Shown: positions 35,709 to 46,104 of the stretch, piece by piece
Layout: every line of letters begins with the position of its first letter
How positions within the stretch are numbered: position 1 is the first letter of the stretch
From: Trametes villosa
Lineage: Eukaryota; Basidiomycota; Agaricomycetes; Polyporales; Polyporaceae
Direction of reading: 5' to 3'
Length of the DNA stretch: 64,000 nt
Assembly (NCBI GenBank): GCA_002964805.2
Contig: PUDQ02000001.1
Location: forward strand, 7,030,001 to 7,094,000
Notes under the pieces: model-generated
The model's database searches: none
Told to the model about the DNA's origin: nothing
Seen by the model: only the letters and a program-made list of their open reading frames with translations
Position numbers and translations under genes: made by a program

Positions 35709-36089
35709 CTACCTCTCATACGCCCCGGGTTCCACCCTCGCGCCCCTCGCCATCGTGACCTGGATCTCCCAGCCCATCGCGAAGCTCACCAGGCTCAGGA
35801 TCACCACTGCCCAGATGACCGCCTCGATGAACCGCCAACGTGCGCGCGACGACGCCTCCGCTACCGCGTGCGGCGAGCGCGGGTCGTAGTACGGCAGCAG
35901 CTGCGTCTGCTGGGCTATGGGCGTGGGCCCGTACCCTGCGTGCGCGGGAAAGGGGAGCTGTGGGCCGACGGGGGTGTAAGGGCTAGCGGACGTAGATTGG
36001 TTCGGCGCGGGATGCTGCTGGTCTGGATGCTCCGAGTACGCAGGCGGTGGTGTCAGAGGCTTTCCAGATGGTTGAGCTGAGGCAGTCAT
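35709..36089 (-). CDS. Small single-pass membrane protein, unknown function
   Basis: Single-exon frame of 126 residues starting MTASAQPSGKPLTPPP. The first ~75 residues are Pro/Gln/Ser/Tyr-rich (PPAYSEHPDQ contains a PPxY motif, PPAY, which could bind WW domains of Rsp5-type ubiquitin ligases). Then comes RSRARWRFIEAV-like basic sequence and one strong hydrophobic helix (VIWAVVILSLVSFAMGW), followed by a short tail. No signal peptide, so the N-terminal part is probably cytosolic. I do not recognise a family; small PPxY-TM proteins like this are common in basidiomycete genomes. Codon use and absence of stops support a real gene. Confidence 0.6.
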   Translation of the reverse strand: MTASAQPSGKPLTPPPAYSEHPDQQHPAPNQSTSASPYTPVGPQLPFPAHAGYGPTPIAQQTQLLPYYDPRSPHAVAEASSRARWRFIEAVIWAVVILSLVSFAMGWEIQVTMARGARVEPGAYER

Positions 36090-36428
36090 GGGTGCCGTAC
36101 GGAGTGGTTCAGGTGGAAGCTCGGTAGGTAGCTGCGCCCGGCCAGGCCATGGTGAGGAAGCAACGCAGCGATGATGTAATGTACCAAACGCCGGACTTGT
36201 ATCCTAAGCGCCTATTCATCCTAGCAGCACGCCTCGAAGTTTCATATATTCCCTTTCAGCACCAACTTTCGCTAGCGTACAGTACTCGTACAGTACAAAA
36301 TTGTACCCCCTTTCGACGATTTGGGTAGCGTCATATTTCTCGTCGGGACTCAGCGCTCTGAACTGGCCTTCGCGCTTCAATCTTTGTATGACAGGCATTT
36401 TGCGAATCCGCAATCATCCCTTCGAACG

Positions 36429-37978
36429 TTACCCGACCCTCGGAGTAGCGGTCGCCCAAGGGTATGCCTCCGAGTGCGCGGGGAAAGGCGAGATGTCGCT
36501 GAAGTTGACCTGCGTCGGCGTGCCGAAGAACACCTTCTGTACGAAGGGCTGTATCGCGGCACTTGAGGGCAATGTGAGCAGTACGTTCGAGTCCGCGAGT
36601 GAGGCAGCATCGCGCTCACTATGCGGTGTCTCCACAGTGACCATCGTCGGGAGGGTGGCGGACGTGCACGCCGATGTTCTCGCTGGCGCCGAGCCAGTCG
36701 AAGACGACCTTCGCTCCGCCGTGTGTTACGCTGAGCGAGCCTTCGGGATTGGTCTGACAGCCCGCTCAGACTTGTCTGCGACACTGGCAGTGACATGAAG
36801 AGCACTCACCCACCAGTCCTCCTGGCCTTCGTCCCAGAGTACGGCCCGCTGTAGAACGGAGGTTCATTGATGAACACCATCTCAAGGGAGCGGGAGGTAA
36901 CGCACCGGAGCAATGAGGGACACCAGCTCATGCGCGTCGAACGGGAGCCTTGTCGAGTTCCCGGTGATGTTCACGAACTGGCCTAGCACGGAGTTGCTCC
37001 AGTATGGGAACACTCCGAAGATGTTGTTGATCTTCTCCGCCGCGCCCTCTGAAAAGACGCGGCATACATTAGAGTCTGAGCAAGGATTCTACCTCTGCGG
37101 CAAAGCGTACGGCTCTCGTAGTAGTAGCGCCATGGACCGATGCCTTCGGCACCGCTTGACAGGGGTAGGGAGAGTTTGATCTAGACGGAGGTTAATGCAC
37201 GTTCGCTGAAGAGATGCAAGGGACCAACTCACCCTCTCATCGAAGATGCCCGCAGCGAGCGCGGCCTTGCCGAAGCGAGAGCATCCGACGGCACCCACGC
37301 GACTGGTATCGATCTCGGGGACGACTTGCTCAATGGCGTCAAGGATGCGATGGTTCGCCCATGCCCACGCCGTCAGGGTACCTTTGAATCGCACCTACGT
37401 TAGCACGGATGACTGGTGTCGTGACGTATTCCAGGTAACGAACCAATGTCCCGGTTGCCGTAGAGCGTCCAAAACGCCCCCGTCCTAGCCGTCGAGTCGA
37501 CCGCCACCGTGCTCACGTCAAACGTAGCGAGCGCGACGCCAGAGTCCAAGAACGGCCCGTTGACGATCGACCCTGGGTTGATGATGACCGGCACGCGTCC
37601 GCGGTGCGTCGCGTTCCTCGGCGGGAACGTCAGCGTCGCGGGGAAGCTGGCCGACTTGCCGCCGACAGAGACAGAGATCGTCAAGTTGTTTCCCGCCCGG
37701 TGGGCGACGACTCTCTCGCGGGAGTGGTCGGGGTAGAAGCCGTAGAGATACTGCTGCACGAGGGTTAGAAGCTCCTCGCGGCGGCATTCCCAGTCAGCGC
37801 GGTCTCTGACGCGGCGGTCGGACAGCCGGAAGGTGAATGGGTCAGGTAGGGTGTGGATGACAGGGAGTTGTGAGGGTTTTGGGAGATGGAACCGCGAGAC
37901 ATCGCAGCTCCTGGTGGCCGCGGCGTTTGCGAATCCAAGGAGAGCTAGGAGGATGATGGGGCGTAAGAGACAAAGCAT
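36429..37978 (-). CDS. Glucuronoyl esterase-like (CE15) secreted enzyme, C-terminal frame broken
   Basis: CE15 enzymes cut ester bonds between lignin alcohols and 4-O-methylglucuronic acid of xylan outside the cell. Clear exons: 37978-37444, 37381-37233, 37180-37093, 37048-36906, 36848-36810. The product begins with a signal peptide (LLRPIILLALLGFANA), then SFPATLTFPP, VPVIINPGS, LTAWAWANHRILDAIEQ, the nucleophile motif VGCSRFGKAALAAG (Ser about 213), and GPWRYYYES. After DWW three segments match the family, but each in another frame: TNPEGSLSV (36751 on), KVVFDWLGASENIGV...GHC (to about 36632) and AIQPFVQKVFFGTP...PFPAHSEAYPWA (to 36429). No set of normal introns joins all three and keeps GHC, which holds the likely catalytic His. 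Either two indels (pseudogene or sequence error) or unusual splicing. A TATATA box lies at 38020-38025. Confidence 0.65.
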
Positions 37979-38857
37979 GGCGTGAAGACCATCCGTTCCG
38001 CGTACCTCTGCAGAGACGTTATATAGCGTCAACCCGGGGCGAACGGGGAACCGCCCCGGGGGAAGCTATTGGCACGAGAGCGATCCGCGGACTCTCATAT
38101 GGCCAGATGGACTGTGTTCATCGCTGGCGTAATGATGAAGCGCCACTTCAAGCAGTCCGGGAAGCCTCGAAGAGGTTACTGGAAGAGAACGATGAGTGGA
38201 TTCGTGTCCTTCACGTAACTCACCATCGGCTACCGTCTTCAATGCGTCTCTGAGGTATACGGCACCCGATGCGCGCGTGATGTGGTTTCTTCGAACATCG
38301 GTTGAAGCATGACCAGGGAGAACATTGACATTACCTGAAGGGTTTAGGAACGTTGGTCTCGCGCGGCCCGTGTGCAGTCAGCGGAATCGTGATCAAGGTC
38401 AGATGTCCTGGGGTCAACACGTCTATGTAGAAGAGACCGTTCTGCTGCTCTGCGGGGAAATTGAGTTCGTCGCTGTCCAAGAGAGCAGTGTTTCGAATGT
38501 CAGGCTCGAGATGCACTGTACGACAAGGCAAGGGAAAGCGTGGACTTCAAGGCAGCTCCCATCATTGGGGATATAGGCCAGAGAAAAGCGGACGAGCAGG
38601 CAGGGGAGGCGACGGCTACGTTAATCATGGTGGACGTTCGGGAGCAAGAGACTTAGGAGAGTAGCAGTCGTACGCGCGCCAACTCTCGGCGCGACGCCAC
38701 AGCGTCATGAGATTAGATTAGATGAGACGACCCTGCATGACAGAATCCGTCTCAAGTCGATCGAGCCGCGGCCATCGAGATCTGTGGGCTTTCGTGACTT
38801 GGTCTCTCCCCATCGACCTCTACATACTCTCAAAAGTTCTACCATACACATCCCTCG
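37979..38857. promoter_or_regulatory. Divergent region, CE15 esterase / class II DAHP synthase
   Basis: 879 bases between two divergent starts. On the esterase side a TATATA box (38020-38025) sits about 42 bp before its ATG. The remainder has no supported gene; small frames at 38.3-38.9 kb lack coding character. Confidence 0.45.
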
Positions 38858-41192
38858 ATGACTGAAAATACACAGGCGTGGGCTCCTAACTCGTGGCGGA
38901 GTAAGCATGCGGCGCAGGTGAGTAGCATGTCCCTAGTTCGCAAATGTATGCGGCTCTAACAAGTGTACGCCTTGGAAGGACGTCGTCTACCCGGACCGCG
39001 AAAAGCTAGACCAGTGAGTCTGCGTCCACCATATAAACGGGCCGTAGGATGTCTTGCGAGCCTACTTCAGAGTCCTCGGTAAAATCCAGACGCTACCTCC
39101 ACTGGTTTCTCCCTCGGAGGTACAGTCCTGAACCCGACAGTCAGCATGGAGCTGGTCTTGACCGTTCGTGGTAGATCGAGAGACTGCGGCATCAACTCAG
39201 CCAAGTCCAGCAAAACAAGGCATTCCTGCTTCACGCAGGTGATTGTGCTGAAAGCTTCGATGCATGCACGCAGGTAGGAGAGGCCGTTCACATTTGTGGG
39301 CCCCTCCACTGAAGGGCTGTGAAGGAAAACATCTCCGCAAAAATCGGATTGATTCTGTCTTTCTCGCTCATTGTTGTGTGGGGTGCGCGCAAGCCTGTGG
39401 TAAGTCACCGTTGCCCAAAGAATCACTCGTATTTCAGAGGTACTCACAAACGATTGAACAGGTACGCATAGGGCGTATCGCCGGGCAGTATGCCAAACCT
39501 AGGAGCAGTCCCACCGAGAAGATCGGTGATCGCGTAGTCCCCAGTTTCCGGTAGGTTGCGGCAAGCTGAGGTATTAAACCGAGGCAGCTTACGCGATCTC
39601 CCTCAGAGGCGACAACGTAAATGGGTACATAGCACCTGTGCTATCCTATATTCGTGACGGCTCACTATCAGCAGGCTTGACCCCAACGACCGTACACCAG
39701 ATCCGGATCGCATGCTCAGGTATAAGGGTGCAGCTCTGTCTACCAACTTGAGCTCACTCTGCTCTGTAGCGCATACTTCCACTCCACTGCGACGCTTAAC
39801 CACGTCCGGAGTCTGCTGACGTCCGGGTTTGCATCACTGCATCACCCGCAAGACTGGTCTCTTACCCATGTCCGCTCTCCCGCTGTGAGGTGCGTTCATC
39901 TTATACTGGAGACGAAAGTATCGCGCTCAGCATCATAATACCTAGGGAAGAGTTCGAGCGCATCACGGAGGGCCTTTCCGACGCTCTCGAGTTCACGCGG
40001 ACGATCGGTCTCGGAAAAGAGACCGTAAGCTACGAGCAAGGCGGTGGCCGGGGCGCGCTCGGCGAAGTCGACTTCTACACCAGGTGGGCAGTGTGGCATC
40101 AGTCCGACCCTGCAACCCGCTGACCTACTTCTAGTCACGAGGGGCTGATGCTGGACTTCGAGGAGGCTATGACCCGCGAATTCGCCATTCCATCCTCACT
40201 CGGATCCGATGCAACCAAGCCGTCGCCGACCTCCCGAGCGAAGGTCCATTACAACACATCTGCGCACTTCTTGTGGATCGGCGACCGGACGAGGCAGCTC
40301 GACGGCGCGCACGTCGAGTACTTCCGCGGCATTCGTAACCCTATCGGTGTCAAGGTCGGGCCCAGCATGAAGGCCGACGAGCTCGTGCGCCTGTTGGACA
40401 GTACGTTTAGCGGCATGGTATAGCGGCATGAAGTAGAGCGCTGACGTACCCCGCTCAGTCGTGAACCCTGACAAGGAGAGCGGTAAGGTCACGCTAATCA
40501 CCCGCTACGGTGCAGGCAAGGTAAGCCTAGTCGCACTTCATAGCCCCGTGTCGTGTTCTAAGCGGAATGGTAGGTCGAAGAGCACCTTGCCGGACACATC
40601 CGCGCGGTCCAGCAGTCCGGTCACCCAGTTATCTGGATATCTGACCCCATGCACGGAAAGTAAGCGGTGGCTGCGTTCGACTCTCTTCCTATTTTTACCC
40701 GCTAATTCGTATTTTCCAGCACTCTAACGTCCTCGTCCGGGCTGAAGACGCGTAACTTCGGCACGATCATTAGCGAGCTGACCGCCTGCCTGCGCATCCA
40801 CGCCGAATGCGACTCGCATCTGAACGGTGTCAGCCTCGAGTTCACCGGCGAGCTCGCCGAGGACGGGTTCAGCGTGACGGAGTGTCTCGGCGGCAGCATG
40901 CGTCTGAGCGAGGACCAGCTGCCTCTGCGCTACCAGGTGCGCACCCCAACCGTTCGTAGCGACGATGGGTTCTTATTCTGCTGACTTACGTAGTCCTTCT
41001 GCGACCCGCGCTTGAACTTTGAGCAATCGCTTGGTGGGTGGTTTCTCGGTCATCGTCGCTATCCCGCGTGCTCATCACATGGTAGACGTGGCATTCCTGA
41101 TCTCGGATCACTTCAAGAAACAACGGACGGGCAGCAAGAGGTCCTACGGTGACGTACTCTACTCGGAGCTGGGGGGTCGCAAGCTAGCGTAA
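38858..41192 (+). CDS. 3-deoxy-7-phosphoheptulonate (DAHP) synthase, class II
   Basis: Condenses phosphoenolpyruvate and erythrose 4-phosphate in the first step of the shikimate pathway. Sixteen exons (38858-38917, 38979-39013, 39071-39119, 39175-39273, 39325-39399, 39462-39550, 39607-39624, 39675-39719, 39770-39889, 39946-40083, 40135-40400, 40459-40520, 40574-40659, 40720-40936, 40994-41033, 41086-41192) join in phase to 501 residues. Family signatures in order: [31 protein letters not shown] (metal-binding Cys), [94 protein letters not shown]. All expected metal and substrate residues appear present. Neighbouring aerolysin-like genes suggest an accessory setting; this may not be the housekeeping copy. 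The 3' end has a decayed duplicate at 43.3-43.5 kb. Confidence 0.92.
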
Positions 41193-41356
41193 CAAGGGGA
41201 AACATCTCTGCGAGTAGCGGTTGTATTTGTACAGGAAATCTGGGGCGACTTCTCAGCCTCTACCGCGGACAGAAGAAGCTGTTCGAACAAACGCACCTTT
41301 CAGACACCGACTTTGGTGAGCTAGGCCTTCGCCTTCGGCGTGAAGCTCTCGTGCTC

Positions 41357-42041
41357 TCACGCCTTCTTCGCGCCTTCCTCGTGAGCGCTGGCCACGGTGC
41401 GGACGACGATCCTGCCCACGGTCGCGTTGCTCAGCTCCGTCTCCTTCGTCAGGATGTCCGTGCTGTTGATGTACACCCTGTACCGTGGATCCACCGGCGT
41501 GATGCCATGCGGCCCGCCAGGCCCGCCTACGTGCCGACTCTCCTTGCCGGGGCCCAACATGGCCCACCACTTGATGTAGAACGAGTACCGGCGCTGATAG
41601 AACGTCACCCTGCTGCGCGGTGGGACTTTCACGGTGAGCGTCTTCGTCTTCGTGGAAGTCGTTTCGTCCGTCGAAAACGTCTTCACCGAGGTACCGATGT
41701 TGAGCGAGAGCTCCTCGAACGCGGCACCGATGTTGAAGGTGTCGGTCGCCTCCGCGCCCTGGGTGGCCTTGAGCTCGGTCATGCACTGGTAGGTGTACGT
41801 CTGCTCGGCGTCGGTGTCGTTCTCCCAACAGAGCTTTCCGAGCCACGTAGTGTCGACGAAGTAGATGTCGAAGGGGTGGTAGGGTCCTTCGAGCGAGCCG
41901 GGGTAGTAGCGGTCGGACTTCACCAGGGCGTCCCCGCCTGCGGGCTTGTGTACGAGGTATTGGGAAAACTCAGGGTTCTAAAAACGGCGGTTAATGTGAC
42001 GGCGACGATGTGAGGTGGTGAGAGCGGATCCGTACGCTCAT
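41357..42041 (-). CDS. Aerolysin-like beta-pore-forming protein, copy 1
   Basis: Exons 42041-42036 (only MS) and 41977-41357 give 208 residues. Call rests on pattern: a Ser/Thr-rich amphipathic beta region (TYTYQCMTELKATQG; then a strand-loop-strand with alternating polar and hydrophobic residues ending at TKTLTVKVPPRSRVTFYQRR), typical of the insertion domain of aerolysin/ETX-MTX2-like proteins, plus a short family-specific start NPEFSQYLVHKPAGGDALVK. No signal peptide, as usual for fungal cytosolic lectin-like or defence proteins of this type; no lectin domain is evident. Target and activity unknown. It is a paralogue of the gene at 43564-44302, sharing exon layout and promoter. The two differ mostly in the segment after FYQRRY and in the C-terminus, which is shorter here. 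Weakest alternative: a generic beta-rich fruiting-body protein. Confidence 0.6.
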
Positions 42042-42152
42042 TGTGCCTGGTTATACGTGATCGATGGAGGAAGTGTGTAAGAGCCGCGGCGGTGGATGTC
42101 GACGCACGATGGGGTGCGTTGGCGATGAGAGCTCTTGGGTACTCGGGCCCAG

Positions 42153-42160
42153 TATTTATA
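42153..42160 (-). promoter_or_regulatory. TATA box of aerolysin-like copy 1
   Basis: TATAAATA on the minus strand, 112 bp before the start codon. The same element (CATAAATA) occurs 109 bp before the start of copy 2, followed in both by a similar flank. Confidence 0.6.
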
Positions 42161-43325
42161 CGAATGACGAGTGTAGCATACGAAGCTTAGAGTACTGAGA
42201 TATTGTTTCATTGGTGTCCGTACCGTCAGCGGAATTCTCTCGCTCATTGCTGCGCTTTCTCGGGAGTCTGCCAGCAAAGGTAAGTGTAGAAGTGCAAAAC
42301 GCCACAAGGAACCTAAAGTCACCAACGTAGGTTTGGAGCAGCGCTCAAACCACATTCGTCGTATGGAGGTAGACGGGAAGCTGCTCAGTGTGGTTGAACA
42401 GCGCACCTCCGTCGTATGTATGTGGTAGGTGCCTGATCACGAGAGGGTGTGTGAGCGGCTGCGTTATGTCGCAATTGGAGATCTGAGGGAGGAAATGGCT
42501 ATGGACGGACCTCGGTCGTGGTAGGTTTGAGCCCGGGCCCAATGGGCCCGATGTTTTCGCTCACTTGCCTAAGTTCTGTCAAAGCAAGAAGCCCACGAGC
42601 TGCTGGGCGACAACGGCGGACCAACGAGGCGTCGGCACGCAGTAGGATCCGCAGCACCATGTGAGCTGTGTGCCACCCGAGGGTCAGACACCATGGGCGC
42701 AGAGCATTCACTTAGGGCACAGCGGACTTTAGGGTTCGTTCAAAGTAGAATGGGTGGGCGTCCAGACCACCTTCGCCATAGAGGCGTAGAGGGGAACCAG
42801 GCTGCCCATGGGTGGTTGACCCGTAGATCACCCTCGTTGCGTGGACGTGCCGTGACACAGGCACCTGGATTATGAAGGGGCCACGGCCCTCCTAGTTCGT
42901 CATGTGAGCATTGCAGAGGCCGGAATACAAGGAGAATGAGCAATCTCGTCTCACAGCTGACGGCACTGCCGAGACAGGACTCACGGGCGCAGAGGGAAAG
43001 ATAATGCGGGACCGTGACCGGTATATCCTCCTGTCTCTTGCAACTACTACGGGCTTCATTGTCGCGTCTTGCGCTCGTTGTTTCCCTTCTCCAGTTTATC
43101 GTTAAATGTAGGGATGCCCTTATGATTGTATGCCTGTGTGCATAGAGAAATGAGCGCTGTTCATTAGTCGTCAGCGCGGTGATACTTGACGAAGAATCCG
43201 CGACCGAGCGGAAGGAGTAGCGACTCGGGATATACTGATCGAAGCCTTTCCATTCGGCGACATCAACCGTTGTCAACACACAATACACGCGATGAAGAGG
43301 CTGAACGCCCAGTAGATGCTGCCGC
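42161..43325. other. Intergenic region with a short perfect palindrome
   Basis: About 1.16 kb upstream of aerolysin-like copy 1. No gene seen. A palindrome with 8-bp arms (CGGGCCCA-A-TGGGCCCG) lies at 42534-42550. Part of the segment that was inserted or decayed within the local duplication. Confidence 0.4.
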
Positions 43326-43500
43326 CCATCGAAAATATGATAGATCTGGCAATCGTCTCGGAAAACTTCAAGAAGGGACGGACGGGTCGCAAGTCTCCGC
43401 CCCGGGGAGGCACACTCTACTCTAAGCTGGGGGCCGCAAGCTAGCGTAGACGGGGGCAGCGTCTCCGAGGGTAGCGGGCTGCGGTTGTATCTGTGTTGAG
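43326..43500 (+). pseudogene. Decayed 3' end of a class II DAHP synthase copy
   Basis: The plus strand here reads IDLAIVSENFKKGRTGRK, then TLYSKLG, resembling the last exon of the intact gene ([19 protein letters not shown] ... [12 protein letters not shown], 41086-41192). DNA similarity continues through GCAAGCTAGCGTA at the stop and into the 3' flank (GGTTGTAT). The frame is disrupted between the two halves, and no upstream exons of the gene are recognisable. It stands just before aerolysin-like copy 2, as the intact gene stands before copy 1, so it marks a segmental duplication. Confidence 0.72.
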
Positions 43501-43563
43501 AGCCCGAGACAACCATTGAGTCTTCGTGCCGAGGTAAACCAGCCGACTGAATGTGCCTACCTC

Positions 43564-44302
43564 TTAGACACCCATCTTGGCGAGCTCGACCTTCGCCCGC
43601 TGCGTGAGCTCCTCGCGCATGCGCGTTCTCTTCTCGTCCTCGTGGGTCGCGCGACCGACGGTCTTGACCGTCATCGTGCCGACGGCCTTGTCGGTCAGCT
43701 CCGTCTCCGTGGTCAGGTAGTCCTCGCTGTTGATGTGCACCGTGCACTCCTTGCGGGAGATGTCGTACCCGCCCCACGAACCCACGTTCCACCCCTGGCC
43801 CCAGGCGTCGAGGATGAAGAACATCTTGTTGGTGAACGTGTACCGGCGCTGGTAGAACGTCACCTTCTTGCGCGGCGGGACGTTCACGGTGAGCGTCTTC
43901 GTCTGCGAGGACGTCGTCTCGTACGTCGAGAACGTCTTCACGGTCGTGCCGATGTTGAGCGAGAGCGCCTTGAATATGGCGCCGATGTTGATCGAGGCGG
44001 TCACCTCCGTGCCCTGGGTGACCTTGAGCTCGGTGGTGTACTGGTAGGTGTACGTCTGGGCCGCGTCGGTGTTGTTCTCCCAGGAGAGCTGGTGGAGCCA
44101 GGTGGTATCGACGAGGTAGGTGTCGACGGCGGCGTGGAGCCCCTCGTCGCCAGGGAAGCTGTAGATGACGGTGCGTTCGGACTTGACCAGGGCGTCGCCG
44201 CCGGCGGGCTTGTTCACGAGGTACTGGGAGAACTCGGGTGCCTGCAAGCAAGCGTGAGTGCGGCACAATGGGAGGACAAGGAGCGGAGCTTACGGCGCTC
44301 AT
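43564..44302 (-). CDS. Aerolysin-like beta-pore-forming protein, copy 2
   Basis: Exons 44302-44294 (MSA) and 44241-43564 give 228 residues. Very similar to copy 1: APEFSQYLVNKPAGGDALVK at the start, TYLVDTTWLHQLSWENN, a Thr/Ser-rich strand pair around TASINIGAIFKALSLNIG and KTLTVNVPPRKKVTFYQRRY, then a diverged loop (FFILDAWGQGWNVGSWGG, rich in Trp and Gly) and ECTVHINSEDYLTTETEL. The C-terminus adds a charged helix (DEKRTRMREELTQRAKVEL) that copy 1 lacks. As in copy 1, no signal peptide is visible and the pore-forming role is inferred from strand pattern only. The frame is intact, so both copies may be functional. Confidence 0.6.
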
Positions 44303-44410
44303 GATGAGGTGTGATGCGTCGAGAGAGAGCTGATGAAGAGGCGCGAGTTGAACTGTCAATGCGCAGTGGGCTGGCGTTGGCAGTGAGGTCCATCGGTCAC
44401 TTTGGCACGG

Positions 44411-44418
44411 TATTTATG
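44411..44418 (-). promoter_or_regulatory. TATA-like box of aerolysin-like copy 2
   Basis: CATAAATA on the minus strand, 109 bp before the start codon, with the neighbouring GAACGAGTGTAGGC resembling the flank of the copy 1 box. Confidence 0.5.
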
Positions 44419-44599
44419 AGGAACGAGTGTAGGCGTGGCATGTAATCCACCGACCCCGTCGGTATGGCTAGCGCATCCCCGCCGCTCGTGTCGCATCCTC
44501 TGAGAGCGGATTTGTGGGTGCTGCCGAGCAGTGGCTGCCATGCGACGAAGGTGCAGCGAGAAAAAGGAGACCCGATCCCATACGCACAGCGAGGCCGTA

Positions 44600-45070
44600 A
44601 AACCCGGGATTCTAATCACGTAGATCGGGGATGCCGCCCGGGTCACGCTGAGGCATGGATGTAGAAGGGTCTAAAGGTTGACGGGGAGAATGGGGGGTCT
44701 CGCTATATGCGGCGACGGAGTTCGGAGGAAAAATATGACCGGGTCTGCAGTAGCGGCGGTGGGCTCGGTAAGTGCAGGATTTCGCACTCACATTCCCTTC
44801 TTACAACACTTCCAATGCGAGAAGCGTTGTGCGTGCCGAGAAAGATAAGTCAGACGACGAAAGCGTAGAAGGGAGAAGGTGCTCACACTGCATGTGGCAG
44901 CAAAGCGTGCTCGTCGTGCGGTCGACGCGGCTTGAGAATGTATGGAGCGTGGTTTTGTGGTTGCGTTATAGAACTTTGGCTTCCTGCACAGGCCTGATAC
45001 CGCAGAACACGGACGAGAGCTCGCTACGAACATCCATGCGTCTAAGCAAAACTAGTCGGCCAGAGCGACC
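44600..45070. repeat. Diverged direct repeat, unit A
   Basis: About 470 bp that resemble 45412-45847 over their whole length. Shared blocks include ATCACGTA near the start, GTAGAAGGGTC, GGGAGAATGG, GGCGACGGAG, GGTCTGCAGTA-like sequence and CCAGAGCGA at the end. It lies upstream of aerolysin-like copy 2. No coding potential seen. Confidence 0.6.
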
Positions 45071-45411
45071 CCGGGGATCGATCCCCACCTTGTTACCGGC
45101 CACGGCACCTCTGATATGCAGACAAGTACCCGTTCCTCAATTTGCTACAACGAGCCCGTGTCGTTGACAGCGATCGCAATGGACATTTGCCCGCTATATG
45201 CTCATTAACAAAACGACTACCCCAAGGGGCTGGTGAGAATCAGTTGATGCCCGGCAGGGGCGTTTAGAGCGCATACCGGTCAAGCTTGGTCACCTTGTAT
45301 GATACGCTGAGAGGCAACGTGGGCACTTACCGCATTTTAACAAGAGAGGTGTGGCGATAGGCAACGGTGCCCTGTGGGAGCATCGAGCGCTATAGTCAGT
45401 AAACCGCATAC

Positions 45412-45847
45412 CCGCAGCCCGGGGTCGAAATCACGTACTGTAGGTAGGGCACGACGCCCAGGTCGCTGCGGTGAAAGTAGGGGCGTAGAAGGGTCCTCAC
45501 GGCCACAACAGGGAGAATGGAGTGTTATACCATATGTGGCGACGGAGACTGAAGGAAGAACGTGATTGGGCCTGCAGTACCAGCGGACCGCGGTTATGAT
45601 GTACACTGCGAAATGAGGAATTCGCGGTCTCACTTCCTTCCAGAGCTCTTCGCATGCTAGAGGCCCAGCGCATGCCGAGCGCTGCGGGTCAGAGGACAAG
45701 AGTGTAACGGGGAGAATGCACGGAGCCTTGCTCAGTTCGTGCAAGATCGAACTCCGACTCCAGGTTTAGGCCTAGTGCCGCAAAAGACGGACGCCAACGC
45801 TACGTACAATCGTACATATCAGCAAACCCGTCAACCAGAGCGATTGA
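45412..45847. repeat. Diverged direct repeat, unit B
   Basis: Second unit of the repeat, starting about 810 bp after unit A, same orientation. Between them and after unit B (to 46104) no gene is seen. Could be an old tandem duplication or two relics of one transposable element; no terminal repeats or reading frames decide this. Confidence 0.6.
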
Positions 45848-46104
45848 GAACAATCCCTACCTAGCAACTCGTTCCCTCGAATCCGGCGTGGTGCCACGGG
45901 TGCAGGGATGAGCATGTAACTTCCTGGCATGTAGTGCTGGGCTGCACCCTAGGTAGCTTTCGTGATCCACGGAGAGCCACTACCATCTACTTACTGGGTG
46001 GTGAGGATCGAGGCCCTGCATGAGCATCGGAGGGTTGAGTGGTGTAGACAGGCGTTCGTATAGCCCTGCATTAAGCCACATGGCCTCGGCCAGGCGTGCG
46101 TATG

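Noticed and set aside
39067..39447. 126-residue minus-strand frame
   Set aside because: Lies over exons 3-5 of the DAHP synthase; the plus-strand exons encode [12 protein letters not shown] and GARKPVV.
42534..42550. CGGGCCCA-A-TGGGCCCG palindrome as a specific operator
   Set aside because: A single short palindrome in GC-rich DNA; no second copy found near the paired genes.
44600..45850. Possible tRNA-like 3' halves (GGGGTCGAAATCACG)
   Set aside because: No matching 5' half, anticodon stem or acceptor pairing could be built.
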